64,000 nucleotides of DNA from Bacillus sp. AFS059628 (GTDB taxonomy: Bacteria; Bacillota; Bacilli; Bacillales; Bacillaceae_G). Within the stretch, counting starts at the first letter, position 1. Each line of letters starts with the position of its first letter. Location of the stretch: NCBI RefSeq assembly GCF_002571225.1, contig NZ_NVEC01000065.1:1-64000 (forward strand), written 5' to 3'. The notes beneath the pieces were generated by a model. That model had not been told where the DNA came from, searched no databases, and saw nothing but the letters and a program-made list of their open reading frames with translations. Shown here piece after piece: positions 56,576-64,000 of this stretch. A program made the translations under genes and the position numbers.

Positions 56576-57904
56576 TTACGAGTTGGTTTCAATTGCTTCT
56601 AATAATAAATCTACAATATGAATTCCTCTCATTTTATGAGAAAGACCTTCTCGCTCAATACCTAATTTCATTTGTAATAAACAACCTGGATTTGCGGTAA
56701 CAATGGTTGCTGCGTCTGTTTCATGCACACGATCCATTTTGTAATCTAGAAATTCCATTGATAACTCTGAATGAACAATATTGTAAATACCAGCAGAACC
56801 ACAGCAGCGATCCGCGTCTTTCATTTCACGGTATGTTGCGCCTTGAATTGCTTCTAGTAACATACGAGGTTCTGAAGATGTTCGCATAACATTGCGTAAA
56901 TGACAAGAGTCTTGATACGTAATAATTTGCGGCGTGAGTCGTAAGTCAGTTCGCTTGTGGAAGTCTAGTTCTACTAGAATAGCGGTAATATCTTTAATTT
57001 TAGAGACAAACTGCTTCGCACGTTCAGCCCACTGTGGATCATCTTTTAAAAGATAATCGTAGTCTACGAGGTAAGCTCCGCAACCACCAGCATTCGTAAT
57101 AATATAATCGATGTTTAAATCTTCGAATGCTTTTATATTGCGTTTCGCTAATTCTTTTGCTCCGCTTTTCTCACCAGCATGCCCATGTAATGCCCCGCAG
57201 CAACTTTGTGTTTTCGGAATAACGATATCACAACCAGCTAACTGAAGAAGTTTTATTGTTGCATTATTTGTTTCTAAAAACATCGTATCCATTAAACAAC
57301 CTGTGAAGAATGCAACTTGTTTCTTTTTTGTACTTTCAGCATGTAAAAATTCAGGGCGATCTTTCATTGCTTTCATTTTAGGGACTTTTGGTAGAACGAG
57401 ATCCATCGTTGCAAGTGTTTCAGGGAATAGTTTCATAATTCCTGTTTTATGTGTTATCGTTTGTAAACCAGAACGCTGATAAAATCCAATTAGACCGGTT
57501 AATGTTCTCATTCGATTTTGATGCGGGAAGAGTCCTTCAAAAACGACTTTACGAACTGCTCTCACTGGCACCGAAAACTTTTTGTTTTGATTTATAATAT
57601 CACGAGCTTCTTCTAATAAATGTCCATAATTCACACCAGATGGACAAACAGGTTCACAAGCACGGCAACCGAGGCAAACATTTAATGTATTTTCAACATC
57701 TTCATCTGGCTCAATCAAACCGTCAACGACCGCTTTCATTAACGCGATACGTCCTCGTGGTGAATGTGATTCTTTATACCCAGATTGAATGTAAGTAGGG
57801 CAAGTTAGTAAGCAGAAACCGCATCGCATACAGTTTAGTAGTTCATCTTCACTTAATCGTTCTTTAAATTCTTTTTGAATGTTTTCTTTATTTAATGTTG
57901 TCAT
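56576..57904 (-). CDS. glcF: glycolate oxidase iron-sulfur subunit
   Basis: A 442-residue iron-sulfur protein. Two 4Fe-4S motifs are CMRCGFCLLTCPTY (Cys25, 28, 31, 35) and CLGCRACEPVCPSG (Cys77, 80, 83, 87). CCG-type motifs occur later (QSCCGALHGH and RCCGSAGIY). It passes electrons from GlcD to the membrane. ATG 57904 overlaps glcD by 4 bp. It matches the ysfD gene of the ysfBCD group of B. subtilis; the upstream regulator is also of that group. Confidence 0.92.
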   Translation of the reverse strand: MTTLNKENIQKEFKERLSEDELLNCMRCGFCLLTCPTYIQSGYKESHSPRGRIALMKAVVDGLIEPDEDVENTLNVCLGCRACEPVCPSGVNYGHLLEEARDIINQNKKFSVPVRAVRKVVFEGLFPHQNRMRTLTGLIGFYQRSGLQTITHKTGIMKLFPETLATMDLVLPKVPKMKAMKDRPEFLHAESTKKKQVAFFTGCLMDTMFLETNNATIKLLQLAGCDIVIPKTQSCCGALHGHAGEKSGAKELAKRNIKAFEDLNIDYIITNAGGCGAYLVDYDYLLKDDPQWAERAKQFVSKIKDITAILVELDFHKRTDLRLTPQIITYQDSCHLRNVMRTSSEPRMLLEAIQGATYREMKDADRCCGSAGIYNIVHSELSMEFLDYKMDRVHETDAATIVTANPGCLLQMKLGIEREGLSHKMRGIHIVDLLLEAIETNS

Positions 57905-59313
57905 CGCTCAATCACCACTCTTTTACGAGTGTCCTTCGCGAACATCTTTCCTGGATTCATAATGTTATTTGGATCGAAGGCTTGTTTAATCCCTTGCATT
58001 GCAGCAATACCTTCTTTACCTAATTTCATTTCTAAATACGGAGCTTTCATCGCACCAACACCATGTTCGCCAGTAATTGTGCCGCCAAGTTCGATTGCTT
58101 TTGCAAATATTTCAGCAAAAGCTTGTTCAGCTCGGTGCATTTCTTCTTCATTACGAGCATCTGTCATACAAGTTGGATGTAGATTACCATCACCAGCATG
58201 TCCAAACGTACAAATAGGAATATTATATTTTTTTGCAATGGCATTAATAGCTTCAACCATCGGAGCGATTTGTGAACGTGGCACAGTTGCATCTTCTAGT
58301 ATTGTTGTAGGTTTTAGTCTTGCAAGTGCTGATAGTGCGCTACGGCGAGCAGTACGAAGCGCATCTGCTTCCGGTTCATCTTTTGCAACGCGAACATCGA
58401 CTGCATTCATAGAGCGGCAAACGTTAGCCATTTTTTCAATATCTCGATTGACAACTTCAGGTGGACCATCTTGTTCAATTAATAAAATTGCTTTTACGTC
58501 AGTTGGTAAACCGATTTGTGCAAACTCTTCTACAACTTCAATTGTCGGCTGATCTAAAAACTCGAGTGTCGCTGGAATGATTTTATTTGCAATAATAGAA
58601 GAAACAGCGCGTGCAGCTTCATTAATATCTTCATATAGCGCAAGCATCGTTTTCTTCGTTTCAGGCATAGGAACAAGTTTTAATATCGCTTCTGTTACGA
58701 CGCCAAGTGTTCCTTCAGAACCGATAAATAAACGAGTTAAATCGTAACCAGCTACATCTTTTGCTAATTTACCACCAGTACGAATCATATCGCCATTTGG
58801 TAAGACAAGTTCAAGGCCCATCACATAATCACGTGTTACGCCATATTTTAATCCGCGTAATCCACCTGAGTTTTCATTAATGTTACCGCCAATTGTAGAA
58901 ATTTTCATCGAGCTTGGATCTGGTGGATAAAATAAACCTTTTTCTTCTACGGCTTTAATAATATCAAGTGTAATAACACCAGCTTGTACAGTAATGGTTA
59001 AATTCTTTTCATCAATTTCTAAAATGTTATTCATATGACGGAAGATAAGGACGATACCGCCTTCAAGTGGACATGTTCCTGCGCAAAGGTTTGTTCCAGA
59101 GCCACGAACATATACAGGAATGTTGTGAGTGTTACATACTTTTAACACTTCTGCTACTTCATTTGTATTACGAGGAGCAATGACTGCATCAGGCATTGCT
59201 TGGAAGTTTGGAGTGGCATCATAACTATACGTTAAACGCCCCATATTGGATGTATCTACATTATCTTCGCCAACAATGGATACGAATGAATGAATAATTT
59301 GCTTTTCTAACAT
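57901..59313 (-). CDS. glcD: glycolate oxidase FAD-binding subunit
   Basis: A 470-residue flavoprotein of the FAD_binding_4/FAD-oxidase C family. The FAD motif region is VRGSGTNLCAGTCPLEGGIVL and STIGGNINENSGG; the C-terminal catalytic region has FGHAGDGNLHP and GTITGEHGVGAMKAPYL. It oxidises glycolate, or possibly D-lactate, to the keto acid. ATG 59313 follows GAGGGGGATT. It overlaps glcF and lies after the cdaR-type gene; a promoter with TATAAT on the minus strand is near 59380. Confidence 0.92.
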   Translation of the reverse strand: MLEKQIIHSFVSIVGEDNVDTSNMGRLTYSYDATPNFQAMPDAVIAPRNTNEVAEVLKVCNTHNIPVYVRGSGTNLCAGTCPLEGGIVLIFRHMNNILEIDEKNLTITVQAGVITLDIIKAVEEKGLFYPPDPSSMKISTIGGNINENSGGLRGLKYGVTRDYVMGLELVLPNGDMIRTGGKLAKDVAGYDLTRLFIGSEGTLGVVTEAILKLVPMPETKKTMLALYEDINEAARAVSSIIANKIIPATLEFLDQPTIEVVEEFAQIGLPTDVKAILLIEQDGPPEVVNRDIEKMANVCRSMNAVDVRVAKDEPEADALRTARRSALSALARLKPTTILEDATVPRSQIAPMVEAINAIAKKYNIPICTFGHAGDGNLHPTCMTDARNEEEMHRAEQAFAEIFAKAIELGGTITGEHGVGAMKAPYLEMKLGKEGIAAMQGIKQAFDPNNIMNPGKMFAKDTRKRVVIER

Positions 59314-59430
59314 TGGAAATCCCCCTCAACCTGTTAACGTAATTAGTCATAATAAAAAACGTTGTCACAGTGCTTTCATTATAATGATAAAAAAGTTGGG
59401 GGATTCTTTCTATGTATAATCATCTAAAGA

Positions 59431-60546
59431 TTAATCTGTTTTATCATTCTTTTTTGTGTGATTATCTAATAAGAGGAGCGAGAAGTATAAAATACTTAAG
59501 TCTTTGAATTGTTTCGGATCAAGTCCTGTATGCTCCTCAATTTTTTTAAGCCTGTAATGTAATGTGTTAATGTGTATATGTAATTGCTCAGCTGTTTGTT
59601 TATAAGATTGGTTATAATCAATAAATAAACGTAAAGTGTGCATAAGTTCAGGCGATGCTAGTAAGTTTTCGATCGTGCGTCTTAGAAACTGTTCCCGCGT
59701 TTCAGCAGAAATATCTTGTAAGCACATTTCTAAACGTAAATCTTCATTAAATACAATTTTTTTCGTTTCAAGTGATACAGAAAGAGCTTGTAACGCTTGT
59801 TCGTACGATAAGTTCATATTGTTTGGCGTAACGGTTTGTCCAATCCCGATATATAAAGGAATAGAAAATAAAGTTTCACAGTCTTGTTTTAATCGTTTTA
59901 AAAATTGATACGTTTGCTCTTTGGAGTTCGTGGCTGTAAATAAAATAAATCGATCATTTCCCCAGCGAACAAATAGATGCTCCTTTGTTAATAGATTGCG
60001 TACGTGTTGCCAAACTTTACGCTGAAGCATCGTGTCATTTTGATCGATTGAGAACAAAATAAGTTGTTTCTTCTTATATAAATCAATACCAAGTGTTTTT
60101 GCGCGATCAAGAAAGCTTGGAGACCAGTCTGTATTTTGAAGCCAATCAAAGACAAATGCTTCATAAGAACGATGTTCAAGTTCTAGTTGTTCTAAAAAGT
60201 AGTTTTCGTGAATGAGTAGTTCGGTCATTTTACGTAATATTTCTCCGTATTGTGAAATATTTTCAGGTTCACCTGTAATTCCAATGACACCAATTACTTC
60301 GTCATGGAATAGTAAGGGGAGGTTCATACCCGTCTTTACGCCCTGTAAGCATCGTTCATCCTTTTTTGTAATAATGACAGTTTTCTTTTGTTTCGCACAG
60401 CGGAGTGCACCTTCATGAAATTGACCGATTCTTTCTACATCTGTACTTGCGATAATAACGCCTTGTATATTAATAATAATGATATTTTCTTTAATTAGTC
60501 TGCGTACTTCTCGTACAATTTTATTCGCTAAATCAGGAAAAAGCAT
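59431..60546 (-). CDS. CdaR-type (YsfB-like) transcriptional regulator
   Basis: A 371-residue regulator. An N-terminal diacid recognition domain (about 1-135) contains DVERIGQFHEGALRC and GITGEPENISQYGEIL; a GGDEF-like middle region follows, and a PucR-type HTH is at the end (YKQTAEQLHIHINTLHYRLKKIEEHTGLD). ATG 60546 is 8 nt after GAGGTG, so GTG 60555 is not the start. It is the likely activator of glcDF, which follow on the same strand after 117 bp, with a sugar-acid or glycolate-type ligand. Confidence 0.88.
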   Translation of the reverse strand: MLFPDLANKIVREVRRLIKENIIIINIQGVIIASTDVERIGQFHEGALRCAKQKKTVIITKKDERCLQGVKTGMNLPLLFHDEVIGVIGITGEPENISQYGEILRKMTELLIHENYFLEQLELEHRSYEAFVFDWLQNTDWSPSFLDRAKTLGIDLYKKKQLILFSIDQNDTMLQRKVWQHVRNLLTKEHLFVRWGNDRFILFTATNSKEQTYQFLKRLKQDCETLFSIPLYIGIGQTVTPNNMNLSYEQALQALSVSLETKKIVFNEDLRLEMCLQDISAETREQFLRRTIENLLASPELMHTLRLFIDYNQSYKQTAEQLHIHINTLHYRLKKIEEHTGLDPKQFKDLSILYFSLLLLDNHTKKNDKTD

Positions 60547-60682
60547 AATTTGCACACCTCAAATTCTATTTGTTGTACATTATATATGTAAATGATGTAA
60601 GAAAGGGAAATTTCACACTTTCCACACATTTATTTGTTATTTTACAATTATAACGAAATCATCCGAAGATGGAGGGAATCTT

Positions 60683-61657
60683 TTGAGAAAGTATGTTTTT
60701 CTTCTCTGTTTTTTATTTCTATTAGTAGGGTGTCAAGGAAGTTCATATACACCGATTGCTAAAGATAAAAGTGTTATTATAACAACGAATATAAAAGAAG
60801 GTAGTCTTAGTTTTGTAGATAAACAAACTAAAAAGTTAATTACGACATGGGAACTTAATGAACCAATGGCAGGAATTGCACTACTTCCAAACGGTGAGAA
60901 CATACTTGTATATGGTAAGCAGCTAGAGTACATGTATGTATATTCACTAGCAGAAGGAAGGCAAGTGGAAAAATATAAAACGGGAAAAGGCATTGTAAAT
61001 GTTGTCGTATCAGAAGATAAAAAACAATTATTTGCTGCCGATCAAAATGCTCAAAAGGTAAGGTTTTTTACGATAAAAGGAAAAGAGACGGGGAGTGTGT
61101 CAACCGGAAAAGGACCAATAACGATGGTAGAGCACGATAACCAGTTATCTGTATTAAACTTTTATGATACGAAGCTAACGACAATTGATACAAAGAAAAA
61201 AGAAGTGGTCCAATCTTTTATGATTCCCCCAGCGTCAACTGGAGCGACAATTAGTCCGAATGGGAAAGAAATATGGATTGGCGGGCATGGTGATGGAAAT
61301 CAAGTGAATGAGAAAGTATTAGTGTATTCTTTGCAGAGCGGGGAAATGGTACGTTCTTTACACGCCCCGTTTATGCCTGTGAATATAACGAATGATAATA
61401 AGTATGTATATGCATTAAGTCACGGCTCGAATATGCTTAGAAAGTTTGATGTTAGCACGTATAAAGAGGTTGCTTCTGTAGAAGTAGGATCGAACCCATT
61501 TGCATTTTTGAAGAGCGGAGCAGAAGGCTACGTAGCAAGCTATGATAGTGATGAAGTGTGCGTCATAGATATGAAGAATTTGAAAATAAAACAAACAATT
61601 AAAGTCGGAAAAGGGCCGTTTCAACTCATAGAGAGAGAAGGGAAGGACAATGAGTAA
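60683..61657 (+). CDS. YVTN/YncE-like beta-propeller lipoprotein
   Basis: A 324-residue lipoprotein. Lipobox LLVGC puts Cys17 as the lipid site. The mature part has repeated blades of the form NGKEIWIGGHGDGN and VYALSHGSNMLRKFDV, typical of YncE/YVTN beta-propellers. TTG 60683 follows GGAGGGAATC. The end overlaps the response regulator gene by 8 bp, so lipoprotein, regulator and kinase are one operon. It could act as an accessory sensor outside the membrane; this is inference. Confidence 0.82.
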   Translation: MRKYVFLLCFLFLLVGCQGSSYTPIAKDKSVIITTNIKEGSLSFVDKQTKKLITTWELNEPMAGIALLPNGENILVYGKQLEYMYVYSLAEGRQVEKYKTGKGIVNVVVSEDKKQLFAADQNAQKVRFFTIKGKETGSVSTGKGPITMVEHDNQLSVLNFYDTKLTTIDTKKKEVVQSFMIPPASTGATISPNGKEIWIGGHGDGNQVNEKVLVYSLQSGEMVRSLHAPFMPVNITNDNKYVYALSHGSNMLRKFDVSTYKEVASVEVGSNPFAFLKSGAEGYVASYDSDEVCVIDMKNLKIKQTIKVGKGPFQLIEREGKDNE

Positions 61658-62321
61658 ATATAGGGTGCTAGTTGTAGATGATGAAAGTGATATGAGACAG
61701 CTTGTTGGAATGTACTTAGATAATTTTGGGTACGAGTGGGGAGAAGCTGAAAATGGAAAAGAAGCGTTACAAAAATTGGAGAAGAATCATTATGATTTTG
61801 TTGTACTAGATATTATGATGCCAGAGATGGATGGACTTTCAGTTTGTAAAGAAATTAGAAAAACGTCAGATGTACCAATTATATTTTTAACAGCAAAAGG
61901 TGAAGAGTGGAATAGAGTGAACGGCTTACGTATGGGAGCAGATGATTATATTGTAAAGCCATTTAGTCCTGGAGAATTAATTGCTCGTATGGAAGCTGTG
62001 TTAAGACGTTATACAAAGCAAGAACAACAAGAGGAAGTTCAATTTGGACCGATCCTTATTAATGAAAAAAGTAGGAAGATTGAGGCAGATGGTGAACCGA
62101 TCTCTCTTACAGTAAAAGAGTTTGATTTACTCTATTTTCTTTGTCAACATACGGGACAAGTATTTAGCCGAGAACAATTGCTGGAAAAGGTATGGGGATA
62201 TGATTATGCCGGAAGTACAAGAACGGTAGATACGCACGTGAAAACAATGCGTTTGAAACTTGGAGAAAGTGGAAACTACATTCAAACTGTTTGGGGTGTA
62301 GGCTATAAATTTGAGGTGTAA
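61650..62321 (+). CDS. OmpR/PhoB-family response regulator
   Basis: A 223-residue regulator. The receiver domain (1-120) has the acidic DD at 10-11, phospho-acceptor Asp54 in VLDIMMPEMDG and Lys in IVKPFSPGEL. The winged-helix output domain (about 130-223) has PISLTVKEFDLLYFL, TRTVDTHVKTMRLKL and IQTVWGVGYKFEV. It is coupled to the histidine kinase 3 bp after it. The target genes are unknown. It may control its own operon; no promoter repeat was found. Confidence 0.92.
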   Translation: MSKYRVLVVDDESDMRQLVGMYLDNFGYEWGEAENGKEALQKLEKNHYDFVVLDIMMPEMDGLSVCKEIRKTSDVPIIFLTAKGEEWNRVNGLRMGADDYIVKPFSPGELIARMEAVLRRYTKQEQQEEVQFGPILINEKSRKIEADGEPISLTVKEFDLLYFLCQHTGQVFSREQLLEKVWGYDYAGSTRTVDTHVKTMRLKLGESGNYIQTVWGVGYKFEV

Positions 62322-62324
62322 CGT

Positions 62325-63725
62325 ATGTTTACGATGGTACAGAAGCTTTGGCTGACAGTAGTATGTGCAGTATTTGTAACAGTTTCTTTTCTCTATTTTG
62401 TATCTTTATACTCGTACGAAAAACTATACGTTGATAATTTAAAAGATTCATTAGTAACGGAGGGGAAGGGGCTTGCTGCGCAATATGATAAGCGTGAAGG
62501 CATATCAAATTTTGAAGAGAAAGTAAGAGCATTTGATCAAATATCTAGTTCAGACGTTCTTTTTGTATCCAACCCACGTGATTTAAGCGCATGCTTACCT
62601 TTTGATGTGCATCATCATTCTCTTATAAGTGAAGGGGACAGGCAAGCATTATTAGATGGGAAAACTGTGACAAAGATAGGATATGAGGAACATTTTGAAC
62701 GTAATATTATGGGGGTTGTCATCCCTGTTTTAGAAAATAAAAAATTAGTAGGCATTGTATATTCTTATATTCCTTTAAAAAGTATAAAAGACTTAATATA
62801 TGATATGGGCCTTATTTTGGCACCGTTAGCACTTGCTATAACTTTACTGACAATATGGATTGGCAGAAAAATTATTATTGCCATTACGAGACCGCTTTCG
62901 CAAATGGAACGAGTTGCGAATCATTTGGCTACGGGAGATTTCTCAGAACGAATTACAATTTCTTCTGAAGATGAAATTGGACGATTAGGAAAAGCATTTA
63001 ATAAAATGGCAAATTCTTTAGAGACAGAAGACGTAAAGCGTAAGGAATTTCTAGCTAACGTTTCGCACGAACTAAGAACACCGCTTAGTTATATAAAAGG
63101 ATATAGCGAGGCTATTTTAGATGGTGTAGCGAAGGGACCACAGCAAGAAAAAGTAACACAGCTCATCCATAAAGAAGCAGATCGTATGCAGCGTCTCGTA
63201 CATGATTTATTAGATTTAGCACAATTAGAAGGGGAACATTTTCCGTTAAAGAAACAACCTATCGTTTTTTCACAGCTCATTGAAGATGTGCTAGATACGT
63301 ATGAGCTTAAGTTTATAGAAAAGAAAATTCGTATTTCAACAAATTTAAACCCAGAAATCATTGTAATGATAGATGAGGATCGTATGCAACAAGTGCTTCA
63401 TAACGTGTTAGATAATGCGATACGGTATACAAATCCAAACGGGGATATTATGATAACGCTTAGGCAGATAGATGATTATTGTGAATTGAACATAAAAGAT
63501 ACGGGAATCGGTATTGATACAGAGCATTTAGAAAATCTTGGCGAACGTTTTTATCGCGTTGATAAAGCGAGAAGTCGCCAACATGGTGGGACAGGTTTAG
63601 GTCTTGCTATTGTAAGACAAATTGTTCATATACATGATGGACAGTGGCGAATTGAAAGTGAAAAAGGGAATGGGACGACAGTTATTATTAAATTGAAAGT
63701 ACAGGATGAGGCAAGCATGTTCTAG
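62325..63725 (+). CDS. sensor histidine kinase
   Basis: A 466-residue kinase. Two membrane segments (about 9-29 and 161-180) flank an outside domain of 130 residues. A HAMP linker (about 181-233) follows. The HisKA motif NVSHELRTPLSYIKGY holds His248, and the HATPase region has NVLDNAIRYTNP, DTGIGI and GGTGLGLAIV. The stop lies in the terminator hairpin. The signal is unknown; the outside domain resembles no class I can name. Confidence 0.92.
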   Translation: MFTMVQKLWLTVVCAVFVTVSFLYFVSLYSYEKLYVDNLKDSLVTEGKGLAAQYDKREGISNFEEKVRAFDQISSSDVLFVSNPRDLSACLPFDVHHHSLISEGDRQALLDGKTVTKIGYEEHFERNIMGVVIPVLENKKLVGIVYSYIPLKSIKDLIYDMGLILAPLALAITLLTIWIGRKIIIAITRPLSQMERVANHLATGDFSERITISSEDEIGRLGKAFNKMANSLETEDVKRKEFLANVSHELRTPLSYIKGYSEAILDGVAKGPQQEKVTQLIHKEADRMQRLVHDLLDLAQLEGEHFPLKKQPIVFSQLIEDVLDTYELKFIEKKIRISTNLNPEIIVMIDEDRMQQVLHNVLDNAIRYTNPNGDIMITLRQIDDYCELNIKDTGIGIDTEHLENLGERFYRVDKARSRQHGGTGLGLAIVRQIVHIHDGQWRIESEKGNGTTVIIKLKVQDEASMF

Positions 63726-63745
63726 TTTTAGAGCGTGCTTTTTTA
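63712..63745 (+). terminator. terminator joined to the repeat edge
   Basis: AAGCATG (with one G-T pair) and CGTGCTT arms enclose the stop codon. The T run (63738-63744) overlaps the TTTAT edge of the following repeat. Confidence 0.75.
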
Positions 63746-63850
63746 TTCCGCTATTTGCCGGGCAGTGAGACCCCACCTCAAAATTCAGCAGAAGCAAAGA
63801 AGTTAGGTGGGGGATGAACAAAACCCCCACTGATTAAAGTTTCACCTTAT
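63742..63850 (+). repeat. bcr1-type repeat with an internal 50-bp deletion
   Basis: It starts TTTATTCCGC and ends GTTTCAC-CTTAT, with the same order of blocks as the copy at 1-124. The stretch between the two GTGGGGG blocks of that copy (a 50-bp unit) is missing. The right edge is CTTAT rather than TTTAT. The 150 bp that follow to the window end show no gene. Confidence 0.78.
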
Positions 63851-64000
63851 GAGGAAACTTAAATAGGTGAATCTAAGTTTCTCTATAATATATGAAACTA
63901 CAATTAGAAAATCACATATTTTTTAAAGGAGTTAATGGGTAATTGTACGTGCTAAAATCTTTATTAAAAATATCCTGTACTAATTGGATAGTTTCATAGT

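Noticed and set aside
57929-58552. Long open frame (207 codons) on the plus strand opposite glcD
   Set aside because: It is antisense to a clear enzyme gene, has no ribosome site and its composition mirrors glcD codons.
59324-59404. Inverted repeat pairing the glcD ribosome site with an upstream CCCCCAAC
   Set aside because: The upstream arm lies before the likely promoter, so it would not be in the RNA; the match is a chance pairing of G- and C-runs.

Overview
The window is low-GC Bacillus DNA and almost certainly comes from the Bacillus cereus group. Diagnostic content includes the sipW-tasA-(DUF4047 gene)-calY biofilm block followed by convergent sinR/sinI and inhA1, copies of a bcr1-type repeat at both window edges, a tandem T-box trp operon without TRAP features, and a three-gene azoline-peptide (heterocycloanthracin-type) maturation operon. 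Species within the group cannot be decided from this sequence.

Left part (1-19400): a bcr1-type repeat sits against the 3' remnant of a bacterial PH-domain gene. An Ig-like small protein gene, a truncated small ORF, a 54-bp deletion form of the same repeat, and the proline symporter putP on the minus strand follow. A strong promoter then drives two consecutive tryptophan T-box riboswitches and the seven-gene, mostly 4-bp-overlapping operon trpEGDCFBA, closed by a terminator that covers the trpA stop. Next come single genes, most with their own terminator: a membrane protein, lactate permease, YukJ-like protein, M50-like membrane protease, a pair of zinc-ribbon membrane proteins (the second TcaA/YARHG type), CoA-disulfide reductase, GNAT and methyltransferase genes.

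Middle (19400-36500): the minus-strand operon hcaF-hcaD-hcaB (leader-peptide-binding partner, YcaO cyclodehydratase, SagB-type dehydrogenase) has no precursor peptide gene beside it. It is followed by odhA-odhB (2-oxoglutarate dehydrogenase E1 and E2). A small XRE repressor with two membrane-protein genes has a palindrome inside its promoter. Several small membrane or secreted proteins follow. A 2.4-kb island lies between two perfect 29-bp direct repeats, one of which is the 3' end of a tRNA-Val gene; it carries a WXG-type secretion substrate, two small membrane proteins and a DUF4176 protein, and no integrase.

Right part (36500-64000): a D,D-carboxypeptidase, then the SinR-controlled matrix block, where three operators share the form GTTC-N8-GAAC, and the secreted metalloprotease InhA1. 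Then an aldehyde dehydrogenase, the polyamine ABC transporter potABCD, a PAP2 phosphatase, an MMPL transporter, an RluA-type pseudouridine synthase, a secreted CAP-domain protein, glcD-glcF with a CdaR-type regulator, and a lipoprotein/response regulator/histidine kinase operon. A second bcr1-type repeat closes the window.

Most of the window is core chromosome. The parts that look accessory or unusual are the repeat-disrupted left edge, the precursor-less hca operon and the tRNA-Val island.
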